The translations under genes were made by a program, and so were the position numbers. Shown here in pieces: positions 31,374-40,177 of a stretch of DNA of 64,000 nt. Position 1 is the first letter of the stretch, and every line of letters begins with the position of its first letter. The stretch comes from Streptomyces sp. NBC_01306 (GTDB lineage: Bacteria; Actinomycetota; Actinomycetes; Streptomycetales; Streptomycetaceae), in assembly GCF_026340465.1 (NCBI RefSeq), contig NZ_JAPEPC010000001.1, positions 3,746,001-3,810,000 of the forward strand, written 5' to 3'. Under the pieces are notes generated by a model. The model was not told the DNA's origin. It saw only the letters and a program-made list of their open reading frames with translations, and searched no databases.

Positions 31374-32234
31374 ATGGCGGTGGTGTCCTCAGTGATCGTC
31401 CCCTATACGTCCTACCTGCGGGTGTACGAGCCCTTGGCGGCCTTCCCGGAGGCCGAGCGCGACCACTGGGCCCGCTATGCGCGGCGCAGCGACCTGCCGA
31501 CGGCGCAGGACGAACTCCGGCGCTCGCTGGCCGATCTGCTGCCGACGCCTCCCGTCGCCGTTCCGGTGCACGAGAGCGCCGACGCGTTCGTGGCCGAGCT
31601 GGACGGAGTGGTCTGCGTCTGCCCCTGGCGGACCAGGCTGCGCGGCTGGCAGGCCCTGGAGGCGATGGCGGGGCAGTACCCGGAGCCGGTGCTCGACGTG
31701 GTGCTCCCGCCGGTGGTGCGCCTCCAGGCGGTCGCCGACTACGGGCGCTGGCTGGAGCGGAATCCGGACGCGAGGCCGTGGATCCGCACCACGGTCTGGC
31801 ATGTCCCGGTGCGCTGGTTCACGCTCTTCGACGACGAGGAACGCGAGTACGAGAAGGCCGGTCCCGGCGAAGGGACGGCCGCCGGGGCGCCGCCGGTCCT
31901 GCGCTACCGGACGCCGATGGTGCAGGCGAGGCGCCGGCTGGCCCGGTCGCTCAAGACGCTCAGGGAGCACTTCGAGGAGGGGCCGCTCACCGAGGGGCTG
32001 GTCGACGTCGGGAAGTGGCTGGAGGACTTCCACCCCAGGTCGCTGGTCGAGCTCGACTACGGCGGCCTGGTGCACGCCCTGTCCGACGAGCAGCTGGAGG
32101 AGGACCGGTCGGCCGCCGATGTGGCGGCGGCGGTGGCCGCGCTGCGCGCGGGCGACGAGGAGACCGCGGACGCGGCGTACGAGCGTCTCGCGGACCGCTG
32201 GCGGGCCGTCCGGGCGCGGCAGACGGCGAACTGA
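31374..32234 (+). CDS. Conserved actinobacterial protein of unknown function
   Basis: 286 residues from ATG 31374, preceded by GACGAT 7 nt upstream (weak leaderless pattern). Begins VVSSVIVPYTSYLRVYEPL; there are no transmembrane segments or signal peptide. Features are a Trp-rich middle (WIRTTVWHVPVRWFTLF) and a charged C-terminus. It appears soluble and is conserved next to bldC in streptomycetes, but I do not recognise a catalytic motif. Confidence 0.8.
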   Translation: MAVVSSVIVPYTSYLRVYEPLAAFPEAERDHWARYARRSDLPTAQDELRRSLADLLPTPPVAVPVHESADAFVAELDGVVCVCPWRTRLRGWQALEAMAGQYPEPVLDVVLPPVVRLQAVADYGRWLERNPDARPWIRTTVWHVPVRWFTLFDDEEREYEKAGPGEGTAAGAPPVLRYRTPMVQARRRLARSLKTLREHFEEGPLTEGLVDVGKWLEDFHPRSLVELDYGGLVHALSDEQLEEDRSAADVAAAVAALRAGDEETADAAYERLADRWRAVRARQTAN

Positions 32235-32713
32235 CGGGGTCGCTCGTCCGGGGGACCGCCCGGGTCGGGGACCTAGGTCCTGATCCGGGCCTTTGCGTCA
32301 AGCGTGACGGACCGCACTAACTGGGGTCTTGCGCCCATCCCCCACCCTCGTGTCAAAATAGGACAAGGAGTCCGGGGAGGACTCCGTCCGTCCAAGTAAG
32401 GGCGGATTCCTCGGCATTGCACTCTATGGGGGGGTCTGATGACTCCTGATGACCATGTGACTGATCGTCACTGGGGCGTGACTGTCCGCTATGACATGGT
32501 CCATCGGGCTTCGGCCGCTGATGAGCACCTGAGAGGGCAATTCCATCGGTTTGGCCGACGTGGCTGGACGGATGGTGTAGTTGTAGTGCCGAAGACAAGC
32601 CGTTCGTCCTATAACCGACTCGGCCCGTGTCCGCCATTTCGGGCAACGCGGGTCAAGGTGCAGAATTTAGAGGAAAGAACCGAGATGGTTCGGTTCTCCC
32701 GAGGAGGCCGCTC
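32235..32713 (+). promoter_or_regulatory. bldC upstream region with leader hairpin
   Basis: 479 bp without a gene, lower in GC than its neighbours. Just before bldC, GAACCGA (32677-32683) and TCGGTTC (32690-32696) form a hairpin, and the GAGGAGG ribosome site follows at 32701-32707. The long space suggests extended regulation of bldC; no promoter hexamers stood out. Confidence 0.5.
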
Positions 32714-32920
32714 ATGACCGCTCGCACCCCTGATGCCGAGCCGCTGCTGACCCCGGCTGAGGTTGCCACGATGTTCCGCGTGGACCCGAAGACGGTCACT
32801 CGCTGGGCGAAGGCGGGCAAGCTCACGTCCATCCGAACGCTGGGTGGGCATCGCCGGTACCGCGAGGCTGAGGTCCGTGCTCTGCTCGCGGGCATTCCGC
32901 AGCAGCGCAGCGAGGCCTGA
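32714..32920 (+). CDS. bldC: Developmental regulator BldC
   Basis: 68 residues, the standard BldC length. It is a single MerR-like winged helix-turn-helix: LLTPAEVATMFRVDPKTVTR then WAKAGKLTSIRTLGGHRRY. BldC binds direct repeats cooperatively and delays entry into development in Streptomyces. ATG 32714 has a strong GAGGAGG site; a textbook terminator follows. Confidence 0.97.
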   Translation: MTARTPDAEPLLTPAEVATMFRVDPKTVTRWAKAGKLTSIRTLGGHRRYREAEVRALLAGIPQQRSEA

Positions 32921-33017
32921 ACACCCTAATAAATCGGGCGTTTTCGGGTCTCCCAACCTGATTCGCCCCGTTATAGCTCCACTTGACGGCCGTCCGCCCC
33001 AACGGACTTCCGTTTTT

Positions 33018-33057
33018 GATCGCGCTGGACTCCGCCGGGTCCAGCGCGATCTTTTTT
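33018..33057 (+). terminator. Rho-independent terminator after bldC
   Basis: Perfect 13-bp stem GATCGCGCTGGAC / GTCCAGCGCGATC with an 8-nt loop and a six-T tract. This is the only hairpin in the window with a clear plus-strand T-run. Confidence 0.92.
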
Positions 33058-33244
33058 GTGTCGAGCCCCACTCGGCGCCGTACGGGACTGTGGCGGTCCG
33101 CCCGCCGGCCGCCCGCAAGGTGCTCGTACGGGGCCGTCTGCCGGGCTCTCAGGGCCTGTTGGGGACCGCCCGATTCCGCCCTGTCGTCCCGTTGTCGGTG
33201 CAGCGCCGGAGGCTCAGCGTGTGCCGCCGGTTACGTCTCGCACA

Positions 33245-33345
33245 GAAGTGCAATTGCACATATTAAATTGGGCTGTTGTAGGGAGGGGTTAAGTTCACTA
33301 CTTTTCAAAATTGTTTGCGTGACACCCGTCACATAGCAGAGCACT
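33245..33345. other. AT-rich patch in gene-free stretch
   Basis: Within the 334-bp gap 33058-33391, about 100 bp (for example CACATATTAAATTGG and TTTTCAAAATTG) is far below the local GC content. No ORF is supported. It could bind Lsr2-type proteins or be a promoter, but it points away from the minus-strand DUF6274 gene. Confidence 0.5.
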
Positions 33346-33391
33346 TGCCAAACCTGAGCCTGTCACGGAAAGACCCGGCGGGCGGCATGGT

Positions 33392-33604
33392 TCACCGGCG
33401 TGCCGGTGGACGTTCCTCTGGGTTCGCGGCGTTGGCAGCGTTCGCAGCGTTCTTATCGTTCCTGTCGGGCGCAGATGGCTCCATGGCGAGCCGCAGCAGC
33501 CGGTGGCAGACCGCGCAGTGCCGGGTGAGGTGGCGGTAGCCCACAGCGGCCGCCAGATGGGCCCGTAGCAGTGCCCGCGTCTCGTGCCGCGTCGCCGTCG
33601 TCAT
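33392..33604 (-). CDS. Small DUF6274-type protein
   Basis: 70 residues from ATG 33604. N-terminal helix ETRALLRAHLAAAVGYRHLT followed by HCAVCHRLL, a CxxCH that may bind metal, and a degenerate Asn-Ala-Ala repeat near the C-terminus encoded by GCGTTG/GCAGCG units. Conserved beside bldC and hrpA in Streptomyces; function unknown. Confidence 0.65.
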   Translation of the reverse strand: MTTATRHETRALLRAHLAAAVGYRHLTRHCAVCHRLLRLAMEPSAPDRNDKNAANAANAANPEERPPARR

Positions 33605-33750
33605 ACGCCGACCTCCTGCCGCCGTCCGGGGCCCCGCCGCTCCGAATCCCGGCTGCCCTGCGGACCTCTGCTGTCTGAGTACCCGCGTGCGGGACGCGCC
33701 GTCAAGACGCGTGCGCGGGCGGCAGTGGTCCGGAACGGCAGCCGGAACAG

Positions 33751-33789
33751 CAGAAGGGCCCGCATCCGGTGAGGATGCGGGCCCTTCTG
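33751..33789 (-). terminator. Terminator of tRNA-Asp
   Basis: Perfect 17-bp stem CAGAAGGGCCCGCATCC with a 5-nt loop, 17 nt beyond the tRNA 3' end. Confidence 0.85.
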
Positions 33790-33805
33790 CTGTGTTGTTC
33801 TACTG

Positions 33806-33880
33806 CGGTCCTGACGGGATTTGAACCCGCGGCCTCCACCTTGACAGGGTGGCGAGCACTCCAAACTGCTCCACAGGACC
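33806..33880 (-). tRNA. tRNA-Asp (anticodon GTC)
   Basis: 75 nt, acceptor GGTCCTG/CAGGACC, anticodon stem CCACC/GGTGG with loop CTGTCAA. Intact acceptor stem. Same tRNA body as the copies at 39357 and 45044. Confidence 0.95.
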
Positions 33881-34011
33881 AGGTTTCGCAGCCCCTCCGT
33901 ACGAGAATCTCGCACGGTGTTGCTTCCGTTCGGCTGCGAGACAGACTGTACAGGAGGTCGGGCCCCCCGGTCGAACTGGCTGCGGGCCGACTGCGGACCG
34001 CACTGAGGACC

Positions 34012-34063
34012 GGCTGCGGATGCGCTGCGGGCCGGCTGCGGATGCGCTGCGGGCCGGCTGCGG
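34012..34063. repeat. 22-bp tandem repeat downstream of hrpA
   Basis: A 22-bp unit beginning GGCTGCGGATGCG is repeated 2.4 times (34012-34033, 34034-34055, partial to 34063), ending 6 bp before the hrpA stop. The rest of 33881-34068 is related GCTGCGG sequence. Confidence 0.75.
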
Positions 34064-34068
34064 ACAGC

Positions 34069-37000
34069 TCAGCGGACCCCGGCGACCACCGCGTCGATCG
34101 CCTTCACGATGCGCTTGTCGGAGACCGTCTGCGCCGTGCCGAGGGCGTGCGCGAAGTAGCTCACCCGCAGCTCCTCGATCATCCAGCGGATGTCGAGCGC
34201 CTCCTTGGGCACCGGCCGCCCCTGCGGCAGCTGCTCAAGCAGCCATGCGTACTCGTCCTGCATCTCGTGGACCTTCTCCATCCGCGTGGTGTCGCGCTGG
34301 ACGGCCGTCGGCATCTGCTGGAGGCGGCGGTCGGCCGCGACCAGATAGCGCATCAGGTCCGGCAGCCTGCGCAGTCCGGTCGCGGTGACGAAGCCCGGCT
34401 TGATGAGCGTCGCCAACTGGGTCCGTACGTCCGCCAGGTTGGCGACGAGCACCAGGCTGGTGGTGGACTTCAGCCGGCGCTCGGCCGCCTGCCAGGCCGC
34501 CAGGATCTGCTGGACCTGGTCGACCGTCCTGATGGTCGTCTCGACGAGGTCGGCGCGCACCTTCTCGTACAGCTTGCGGTACGACTCCTCGTCCCAGGCG
34601 GGCCCGCCGTGGTCGGCGATCAGCTGGTCCGCCGCCGCCATGGCGCAGTCCTCGAAGAGCGCCTGGACCGAGCCGTGCGGATTGCGGGACAGGGCCAGTT
34701 TCGCCTGGTTGCTGAGCCGGTCGGACGCGAACTTGGCCGGGTTCACCGGGATGTTGAGCAGGATGAGCCTGCGGGTGCCCCGCCACATCGCCTGCTGCTG
34801 TTCGGCCTGGGTGTCGAAGAGCCGTACGGACACGCTGTCGCCCGCGTCGACCAGGGCCGGGAAGGCGCGGACCGGCTGGCCGGCCCGCCTGGTCTCGAAG
34901 ACACGGGAGAGCGTGCCGACCGTCCAGTCGGTGAGCCCGGTCCGCTCGACCGACTCGCCGGCCGGGCCCGCCGTCGCCGCTGCCGCCTTGGAGATCGCCT
35001 GGCGGGCCTTGGGGCGCAGCCGGAGCTTGAGCGCTTCGAGGTCCTTGTCCTCGGCCACGTTGCGGCGCCGCTCGTCGACGATGCGGAAGGTGATCTTGAG
35101 GTGGTCCGGCACCCGGGAGAGGTCGAAGTCCTCGGCGGTGACCGGGACGCCGACCATGCGCTGGAGCTCCCGGGCGAGCGTCAGCGGCAGCGGCTCCTGG
35201 AGGGGCACCGCGCGGTCCAGGAAGGCTCCCGCGTAGTTCGGCGCGGGCACGTAGTGGCGGCGGATCGGCTTGGGCAGCGAGCGGATCAGCTCGGTGACCA
35301 CTTCCTCGCGCAGCCCCGGGATCTGCCAGTCGAAGCCGTCGGGTGTGACCTGGTTGAGCACCTGGAGCGGGATGTGGACCGTGACGCCGTCCGCGTCCGC
35401 GCCCGGCTCGAACTGGTACGTCACCCGGAACTTCAGCTTCCCCTGCCGCCAGGAGTCCGGGTAGTCGTCCTTGGTGACGGCCCCGGCCTTCTCGGTGATC
35501 AGCATCGAGCGCTCGAAGTCGAGCGCCTCGGGCTCGTCCCGCTGCTTGTGCTTCCACCAGGAGTCGAAGTGGGCGCCGGAGACGACGTGTTCGGGGATCC
35601 GCCCGTCGTAGAAGTCGAAGAGCGTCTCGTCGTCCACCAGGATGTCGCGGCGCCGTGCGCGGTGCTCCAACTCCTCGACCTCGGCCAGGAGCTTGCGGTT
35701 CGCGGCGAAGAACTTGTGGTGGGTGCGCCAGTCGCCCTCGACCAGGGCGTTGCGAATGAAAAGTTCCCGGCTGGTCTCCGGGTCGATCCGGCCGTAATTG
35801 ATCTTGCGCTGGGCGACGATCGGTACGCCGTACAACGTGACCCGCTCGTACGCCATCACCGCCGCCTGGTCCTTCTCCCAGTGCGGCTCGCTGTAGGTGC
35901 GTTTCAGCAGATGCTGGGCGAGCGGTTCGATCCACTCCGGCTCGACCTTGGCATTGACCCTGGCCCACAGCCGTGAGGTCTCCACCAGCTCGGCGGACAT
36001 GATGAAACGCGGCTGCTTCTTGAAGAGCGCCGAGCCGGGGAAGATCGCGAACTTCGCGTTCCGGGCGCCCAGATACTCGTTCTTCTCGGTGTCCTTGAGC
36101 CCGATGTGCGAGAGCAGCCCGGCGAGCAGCGAGGTGTGCACCGCCTGCTCGGGCGCGTCCTCCTCGTTCAGCCGGATGCCCATGGTCCTGGCGACCGAGC
36201 GCAGCTGCGCGTAGATGTCCTGCCACTCGCGGATCCGCAGGAAGTTCAGATACTCCTGCTTGCACATCCGGCGGAAGCTGGAGGAGCCGCGCTCCTTCTG
36301 CTGGTCGCGTACGTAGCGCCAGAGGTTGAGGAAGGCCAGGAAGTCGGAGGTCTCGTCCTTGAAGCGGGCGTGCTGCTGGTCGGCCTGGGTCTGCTTCTCC
36401 GCCGGGCGCTCGCGCGGGTCCTGGATGGAGAGCGCGGCGGCGATGACCATCACCTCGCTCACACAGCCGTTCCGGTCGGCCTCCAGGACCATCCGGGCCA
36501 GCCGCGGGTCGACGGGCAGCTGGCTGAGCTTGCGCCCTTCCTGGGTGAGCCGCCGCTTGGGGTCCTTCTCCTTGGGGTCCAGCGCGCCGAGTTCCTGGAG
36601 CAGCTGCACGCCGTCGCGGATGTTGCGGTGGTCCGGCGGGTCGATGAAGGGGAACTTCTCGATGTCGCCGAGGCCGGCCGCGGTCATCTGGAGGATGACG
36701 GACGCCAGGTTCGTACGGAGGATCTCGGGGTCGGTGAACTCCGGGCGGGCGAGGAAGTCGTCCTCGGTGTACAGCCGGATGCAGATGCCGTCCGACGTAC
36801 GGCCGCAGCGGCCCTTGCGCTGGTTGGCGCTGGCCTGCGAGATCCGCTCGATGGGCAGCCGCTGGACCTTGGTGCGGTGGCTGTAGCGGGAGATACGGGC
36901 GGTGCCCGGGTCGATCACGTACTTGATGCCGGGGACGGTCAGCGAGGTCTCGGCGACGTTGGTGGCGAGCACCACCCGTCTGCCGCCGCCTGACGGGCGC

Positions 37001-38010
37001 TGGAACACCCGGTGCTGCTCGGCGTGCGACAGCCGCGCGTACAGCGGCAGCACCTCGGTGCGCCGCAGGTTCCGCTTGTTCAGCGCGTCGGCGGTGTCCC
37101 GGATCTCGCGCTCGCCGGAGAGGAAGACGAGCACATCGCCGGAGCCCGGGCCCTCGTCCTGGAGCTCGTCGACCGCTTCGCAGATCGCGGTGATCTGGTC
37201 CCGGTCGCCCTCGTCGCCCTCCTCCTCCAGGAGCGGGCGGTAGCGCACCTCGACCGGGTATGTACGGCCGCTGACCTCGACCACCGGGGCGTCGCCGAAG
37301 TGCCGGGCGAAGCGCTGCGGGTCGATGGTGGCCGAGGTGATGACGACCTTCAGGTCCGGCCGCTTCGGCAGCAGCTGGGCCAGATACCCCAGCAGGAAGT
37401 CGATGTTGAGCGACCGCTCGTGTGCCTCGTCGATGATGATCGTGTCGTACGCGCGCAGTTCGCGGTCCGTCTGGATCTCGGCGAGGAGGATGCCGTCCGT
37501 CATCAGCTTGATGAAGGTGGCTTCCTGGTCGACCTGGTCGGTGAAGCGGACCTTCCAGCCGACGGCCTCGCCCAGCGGGGTGCTCATCTCGTCCGCGATG
37601 CGCTCGGCGACCGTGCGCGCGGCGATCCGGCGGGGCTGGGTGTGGCCGATCATGCCCCGGACGCCGCGTCCCAGCTCCAGACAGATCTTCGGGATCTGGG
37701 TCGTCTTGCCGGACCCGGTCTCACCGGCGACGATCACCACCTGGTGATCCCGTATCGCCTCGGCGATCTCGTCCTTCTTCCGGCTGACCGGAAGCTGCTC
37801 GGGGTAGCTGACGGTGGGCACCCGGGCAGCCCGGCGCGCCATGCGGGCGGTGGACTTCTCCGCCTCGGCGGAGATCTGGTCCAGCGCGGCCTGCCGGGCC
37901 TCTGGTTTACGGATACGGCGGGCGCCCTCCAGGCGTCGGCCGAGCCGGTGCGCGTCGCGCAGCGACAGCTCGTTGAGCGTGGCCTGGATATCAGCGAAGG
38001 AAGTAGACAT
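34069..38010 (-). CDS. hrpA: DEAH-box RNA helicase HrpA
   Basis: 1313 residues, close to the full HrpA length. Helicase core: GETGSGKTTQIPK (about residue 96), DEAHERSLN (about 198), SATID, and QRKGRCGRTSDG motif VI (about 400). Ratchet/OB-fold and a long HrpA-specific C-terminal half (DUF3418 region) follow. HrpA works on mRNA and on collided ribosomes in bacteria. It is a single-gene unit; the promoter must lie in 38011-38110 shared with the divergent membrane-protein gene. Confidence 0.95.
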   Translation of the reverse strand: MSTSFADIQATLNELSLRDAHRLGRRLEGARRIRKPEARQAALDQISAEAEKSTARMARRAARVPTVSYPEQLPVSRKKDEIAEAIRDHQVVIVAGETGSGKTTQIPKICLELGRGVRGMIGHTQPRRIAARTVAERIADEMSTPLGEAVGWKVRFTDQVDQEATFIKLMTDGILLAEIQTDRELRAYDTIIIDEAHERSLNIDFLLGYLAQLLPKRPDLKVVITSATIDPQRFARHFGDAPVVEVSGRTYPVEVRYRPLLEEEGDEGDRDQITAICEAVDELQDEGPGSGDVLVFLSGEREIRDTADALNKRNLRRTEVLPLYARLSHAEQHRVFQRPSGGGRRVVLATNVAETSLTVPGIKYVIDPGTARISRYSHRTKVQRLPIERISQASANQRKGRCGRTSDGICIRLYTEDDFLARPEFTDPEILRTNLASVILQMTAAGLGDIEKFPFIDPPDHRNIRDGVQLLQELGALDPKEKDPKRRLTQEGRKLSQLPVDPRLARMVLEADRNGCVSEVMVIAAALSIQDPRERPAEKQTQADQQHARFKDETSDFLAFLNLWRYVRDQQKERGSSSFRRMCKQEYLNFLRIREWQDIYAQLRSVARTMGIRLNEEDAPEQAVHTSLLAGLLSHIGLKDTEKNEYLGARNAKFAIFPGSALFKKQPRFIMSAELVETSRLWARVNAKVEPEWIEPLAQHLLKRTYSEPHWEKDQAAVMAYERVTLYGVPIVAQRKINYGRIDPETSRELFIRNALVEGDWRTHHKFFAANRKLLAEVEELEHRARRRDILVDDETLFDFYDGRIPEHVVSGAHFDSWWKHKQRDEPEALDFERSMLITEKAGAVTKDDYPDSWRQGKLKFRVTYQFEPGADADGVTVHIPLQVLNQVTPDGFDWQIPGLREEVVTELIRSLPKPIRRHYVPAPNYAGAFLDRAVPLQEPLPLTLARELQRMVGVPVTAEDFDLSRVPDHLKITFRIVDERRRNVAEDKDLEALKLRLRPKARQAISKAAAATAGPAGESVERTGLTDWTVGTLSRVFETRRAGQPVRAFPALVDAGDSVSVRLFDTQAEQQQAMWRGTRRLILLNIPVNPAKFASDRLSNQAKLALSRNPHGSVQALFEDCAMAAADQLIADHGGPAWDEESYRKLYEKVRADLVETTIRTVDQVQQILAAWQAAERRLKSTTSLVLVANLADVRTQLATLIKPGFVTATGLRRLPDLMRYLVAADRRLQQMPTAVQRDTTRMEKVHEMQDEYAWLLEQLPQGRPVPKEALDIRWMIEELRVSYFAHALGTAQTVSDKRIVKAIDAVVAGVR

Positions 38011-38110
38011 ACCTGATCCAGGATCTCACCCTGCGCAACCCGCTGGCGAATGGATTTGAGTGCCCTGATGTGGGCGTGTATGTCCCTAATACGTGGTTTA
38101 GCTTGGTTCC

Positions 38111-39178
38111 ATGCCCGACGAGACGGAACACCACGGCGACCGCGGCGCCCACGGCAGGCACCCGACCGGGGCCGAGCGGTGGGAGGAGTTCCGGAAGTCG
38201 CCCTTCGTGCCGGCGACCGTGCTGCTGTTCATCCTGGCGGCCGCCGCCGGGCTCTTCGCGGGTTCGTACACGTACTTCATGGCCAACCCGACCCCGCACC
38301 GGGTGCCGACCGCCGTCGTCGGCTCGTACGAATCGCCCACCGGGAAGCGGTTCATCGACGGGATGGAGCAGGCGCTCGACGCCTCGCTCGAACTGCATGT
38401 GTACCCGACGGACGCCCAGGCGCGGCGGGCCGTGGACCAGCAGAAGGTCTTCGCGATCGTGCATGTGCGGAGCAGTGCGGTGCGGCTCGACGTGTCCGGG
38501 GCGTCCGGCGCCTCGGTCGCGCAGGTGCTCGTGGAGTCCGCGCCCGCGGTGGCGAAGGCGACCGGTGTCCCGGTCCGGGTGACGGACGTCAACCCGCTCC
38601 AGAAGGGCGATCCGCGGGGGCTCGCGCTCTTCTACATCTCGCTGGCCGCGGTGATCGTCGGCTTCGTCGGCGCCATCCAGCTCTCCGTGCACGCCCGCGG
38701 TCTCAACCCGGCGGAGCGCATCGCGTACATCATCGCCAACGCACTGCTCGGCGGCTTCGCCATCGCGGCCGTCGTCGACTGGTGGCTGGGCGCGCTGGAT
38801 CTGCCGTTCACGGAGTCGTGGCTGATCCTGGCCTTCACGATGTTCACGTCCGGCATGGTCTTCACGATGTTCAACACCCTCATCGGCCGCTGGGCGATGC
38901 TCCCCACCTGGGGGCTGATGGTGCTGCTCGGAAACCCGTCGTCGGGCGGTGCGGTGTCCTGGCCGCTGCTTCCGTCGACGCTGGGTCATATCGGGCAGTG
39001 GCTGCCGCCGGGCGCCTCGGTCAACGCCCAGCACACCGCCGTCTACTTCGGCGGCTACCAGCACGCTTTCCCGTTCCTGGTGCTCGCGGGATGGTCGCTG
39101 GTGTCGTGTGCCGTCTTCTGGACCTGGCGCCACCGGCACCCGGGCGGGCGTACGGTGCTGGGCGGCCGGCGGGCTTAG
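38111..39178 (+). CDS. YhgE/Pip-like ABC-2 family membrane protein
   Basis: 355 residues from ATG 38111; TTAGCT 7 nt before it suggests a leaderless transcript. One transmembrane segment (about 33-55), a 130-residue extracytoplasmic region (PTAVVGSYESPTGKRF), then five segments from about 175. This is the topology of YhgE/phage-infection-protein and DUF3533 proteins. Related proteins help export (for example of T7SS cargo) or serve as phage receptors; no role can be assigned here. Confidence 0.8.
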   Translation: MPDETEHHGDRGAHGRHPTGAERWEEFRKSPFVPATVLLFILAAAAGLFAGSYTYFMANPTPHRVPTAVVGSYESPTGKRFIDGMEQALDASLELHVYPTDAQARRAVDQQKVFAIVHVRSSAVRLDVSGASGASVAQVLVESAPAVAKATGVPVRVTDVNPLQKGDPRGLALFYISLAAVIVGFVGAIQLSVHARGLNPAERIAYIIANALLGGFAIAAVVDWWLGALDLPFTESWLILAFTMFTSGMVFTMFNTLIGRWAMLPTWGLMVLLGNPSSGGAVSWPLLPSTLGHIGQWLPPGASVNAQHTAVYFGGYQHAFPFLVLAGWSLVSCAVFWTWRHRHPGGRTVLGGRRA

Positions 39179-39200
39179 GGAAGCACCCGGGTACGCGAAA

Positions 39201-39223
39201 AGCCCCGACGCGTGGTCGGGGCT
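39201..39223. terminator. Terminator between membrane-protein gene and tRNA-Phe copy
   Basis: AGCCCCGAC / GTCGGGGCT with a 5-nt loop; read on the minus strand it ends in a TTTT run, so it probably was the native end of the Glu-Asp-Phe tRNA operon. Confidence 0.7.
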
Positions 39224-39233
39224 CTCGAAGCGG

Positions 39234-39307
39234 TGGCTGGGGCCGGGATCGAACCGGCGACCTATCGCTTTTCAGGCGATCGCTCGTACTAACTGAGCTA
39301 CCCAGCC
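39234..39307 (-). tRNA. tRNA-Phe (GAA), displaced copy with mutated D-loop
   Basis: 74 nt. Identical to the tRNA-Phe at 44943-45016 except one base: the D-loop reads AGTTAGTAC rather than AGTTGGTAC, so invariant G18 is A. G18 normally contacts T-loop position 55. It has no visible promoter of its own, because the upstream Glu gene has been reduced to a fragment. Possibly a pseudo-tRNA. Confidence 0.8.
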
Positions 39308-39356
39308 TTGGGGTATCCCCTGCTCGGAGAGCTTGGGGAAGCAGCCTAGGCTGCAG

Positions 39357-39431
39357 CGGTCCTGACGGGATTTGAACCCGCGGCCTCCACCTTGACAGGG
39401 TGGCGAGCACTCCAAACTGCTCCACAGGACA
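39357..39431 (-). tRNA. tRNA-Asp (GTC), displaced copy with acceptor mismatch
   Basis: Same body as the Asp tRNAs at 33806 and 45044, but the 5' base is T instead of G, breaking the 1:72 pair (T opposite C). Together with the damaged neighbouring tRNA-Phe this looks like relaxed selection after displacement by the island. A 30-bp perfect inverted repeat unit (TTGCATATGCG / CGCATATGCAA, 39436-39465) lies just before it. Confidence 0.75.
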
Positions 39432-39466
39432 ATATTTGCATATGCGAATGAATCCGCATATGCAAG

Positions 39467-39498
39467 GTTGTGCGTGCCCCCAACGGGATTCGAACCCG
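39467..39498 (-). other. Attachment-site copy: 3' end of tRNA-Glu
   Basis: 32 bp identical to 45150-45181, covering the acceptor and T-arm 3' half of tRNA-Glu plus 8 bp of flank. Beyond it the sequence diverges completely. This is the far boundary of the island inserted at tRNA-Glu. Confidence 0.8.
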
Positions 39499-39589
39499 AA
39501 GGCGTTACCTTGCTGGCCTGGGGAGATGTGTGAAAGCCCAGCCACCACGCCCGTTTGCGTCCTTCTGAGTCTGGCTCGATCCTGCCCCC

Positions 39590-39607
39590 GTGCTGACATA
39601 TCAGCAC
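39590..39607. repeat. Near-palindrome at left side of island
   Basis: GTGCTGACATATCAGCAC, embedded in an 11-bp perfect stem (39586-39611). It differs by one base from the perfect palindrome at 44824-44841 on the other side. It ends 16 nt before a small ORF (GTG 39624), so it may be an operator. Confidence 0.6.
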
Positions 39608-39623
39608 GGGGCGGCGTGACGTT

Positions 39624-39779
39624 GTGACTGCAAATCTCAGGTCGCTGCGGTGGCCTCCGGCGCCTCTGATGCTCGCCCCTGTCGACCGTGATCCTCTTGC
39701 CGGAGCCGTGCGCTACGGCCGGGCTGCAGCCGACGCTGCCCGCGATGAGCGGCTCGGCCGGGCTATTGAGCTGACCTGA
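39624..39779 (+). CDS. Possible small protein or remnant in island
   Basis: 51 codons from GTG 39624, ending ...RDERLGRAIELT. The codons have G/C-rich third positions and the product contains a plausible helix (AVRYGRAAADAARDE). No ribosome site or known family. It sits just after the palindrome at 39590. It may be the end of a broken regulator gene. Confidence 0.3.
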   Translation: MTANLRSLRWPPAPLMLAPVDRDPLAGAVRYGRAAADAARDERLGRAIELT

Positions 39780-39976
39780 CAGTCGAGACTGTTTGAGCCC
39801 GAGGACTCTCGGTACGCGTCGTGGAGGATGCAGAGGACGATCAAGAAGGCCACGGCGCGTCGTGAGAATCGCTCATCCTTCTGGGACAGAGACACCTTCC
39901 GCCACGGCACGGAGTTCCTGGAGGGGGTCGGGCAGTTCTCCTGGGTGGCGCGAATCGACGTCAACAGCTGGCGCTG

Positions 39977-40141
39977 GTGGCACTGGCCCATGGCGCTGAC
40001 CCCGCCGCTCAAGAGGTGGCAGCTGGAGCGCTGAGCTCCGGTCCCGCTCACCGACTGCTGTCCATTTCCCACCCCGAGGACTGGAGCGAGGCGTCGGAGG
40101 AGTTCAGACGGGGCGACTACTTCAAGGGTGCAGAGGCCTGA
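39977..40141 (+). pseudogene. C-terminal gene fragment
   Basis: A frame with good codon bias (ALVALAHGADPAAQEV ... HPEDWSEASEEFRRGDYF) closes at 40141. No start with a ribosome site; the frame upstream fades into non-coding sequence. A competing ORF at 39828-40034 in another frame looks less protein-like. Probably debris from an earlier element gene. Confidence 0.35.
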
Positions 40142-40177
40142 GCGGCACCGAACGCACGTCGGCGGAAGGGAGGTCGC

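Noticed and set aside
37012..38016. Long plus-strand frames across hrpA
   Set aside because: Antisense shadows of the helicase; motifs I, II and VI all lie in the minus frame.
39713..40072. Minus-strand 119-codon ORF at the left side of the island
   Set aside because: Ser/Arg-rich product without motifs, opposite the more plausible plus-strand fragment ending at 40141.
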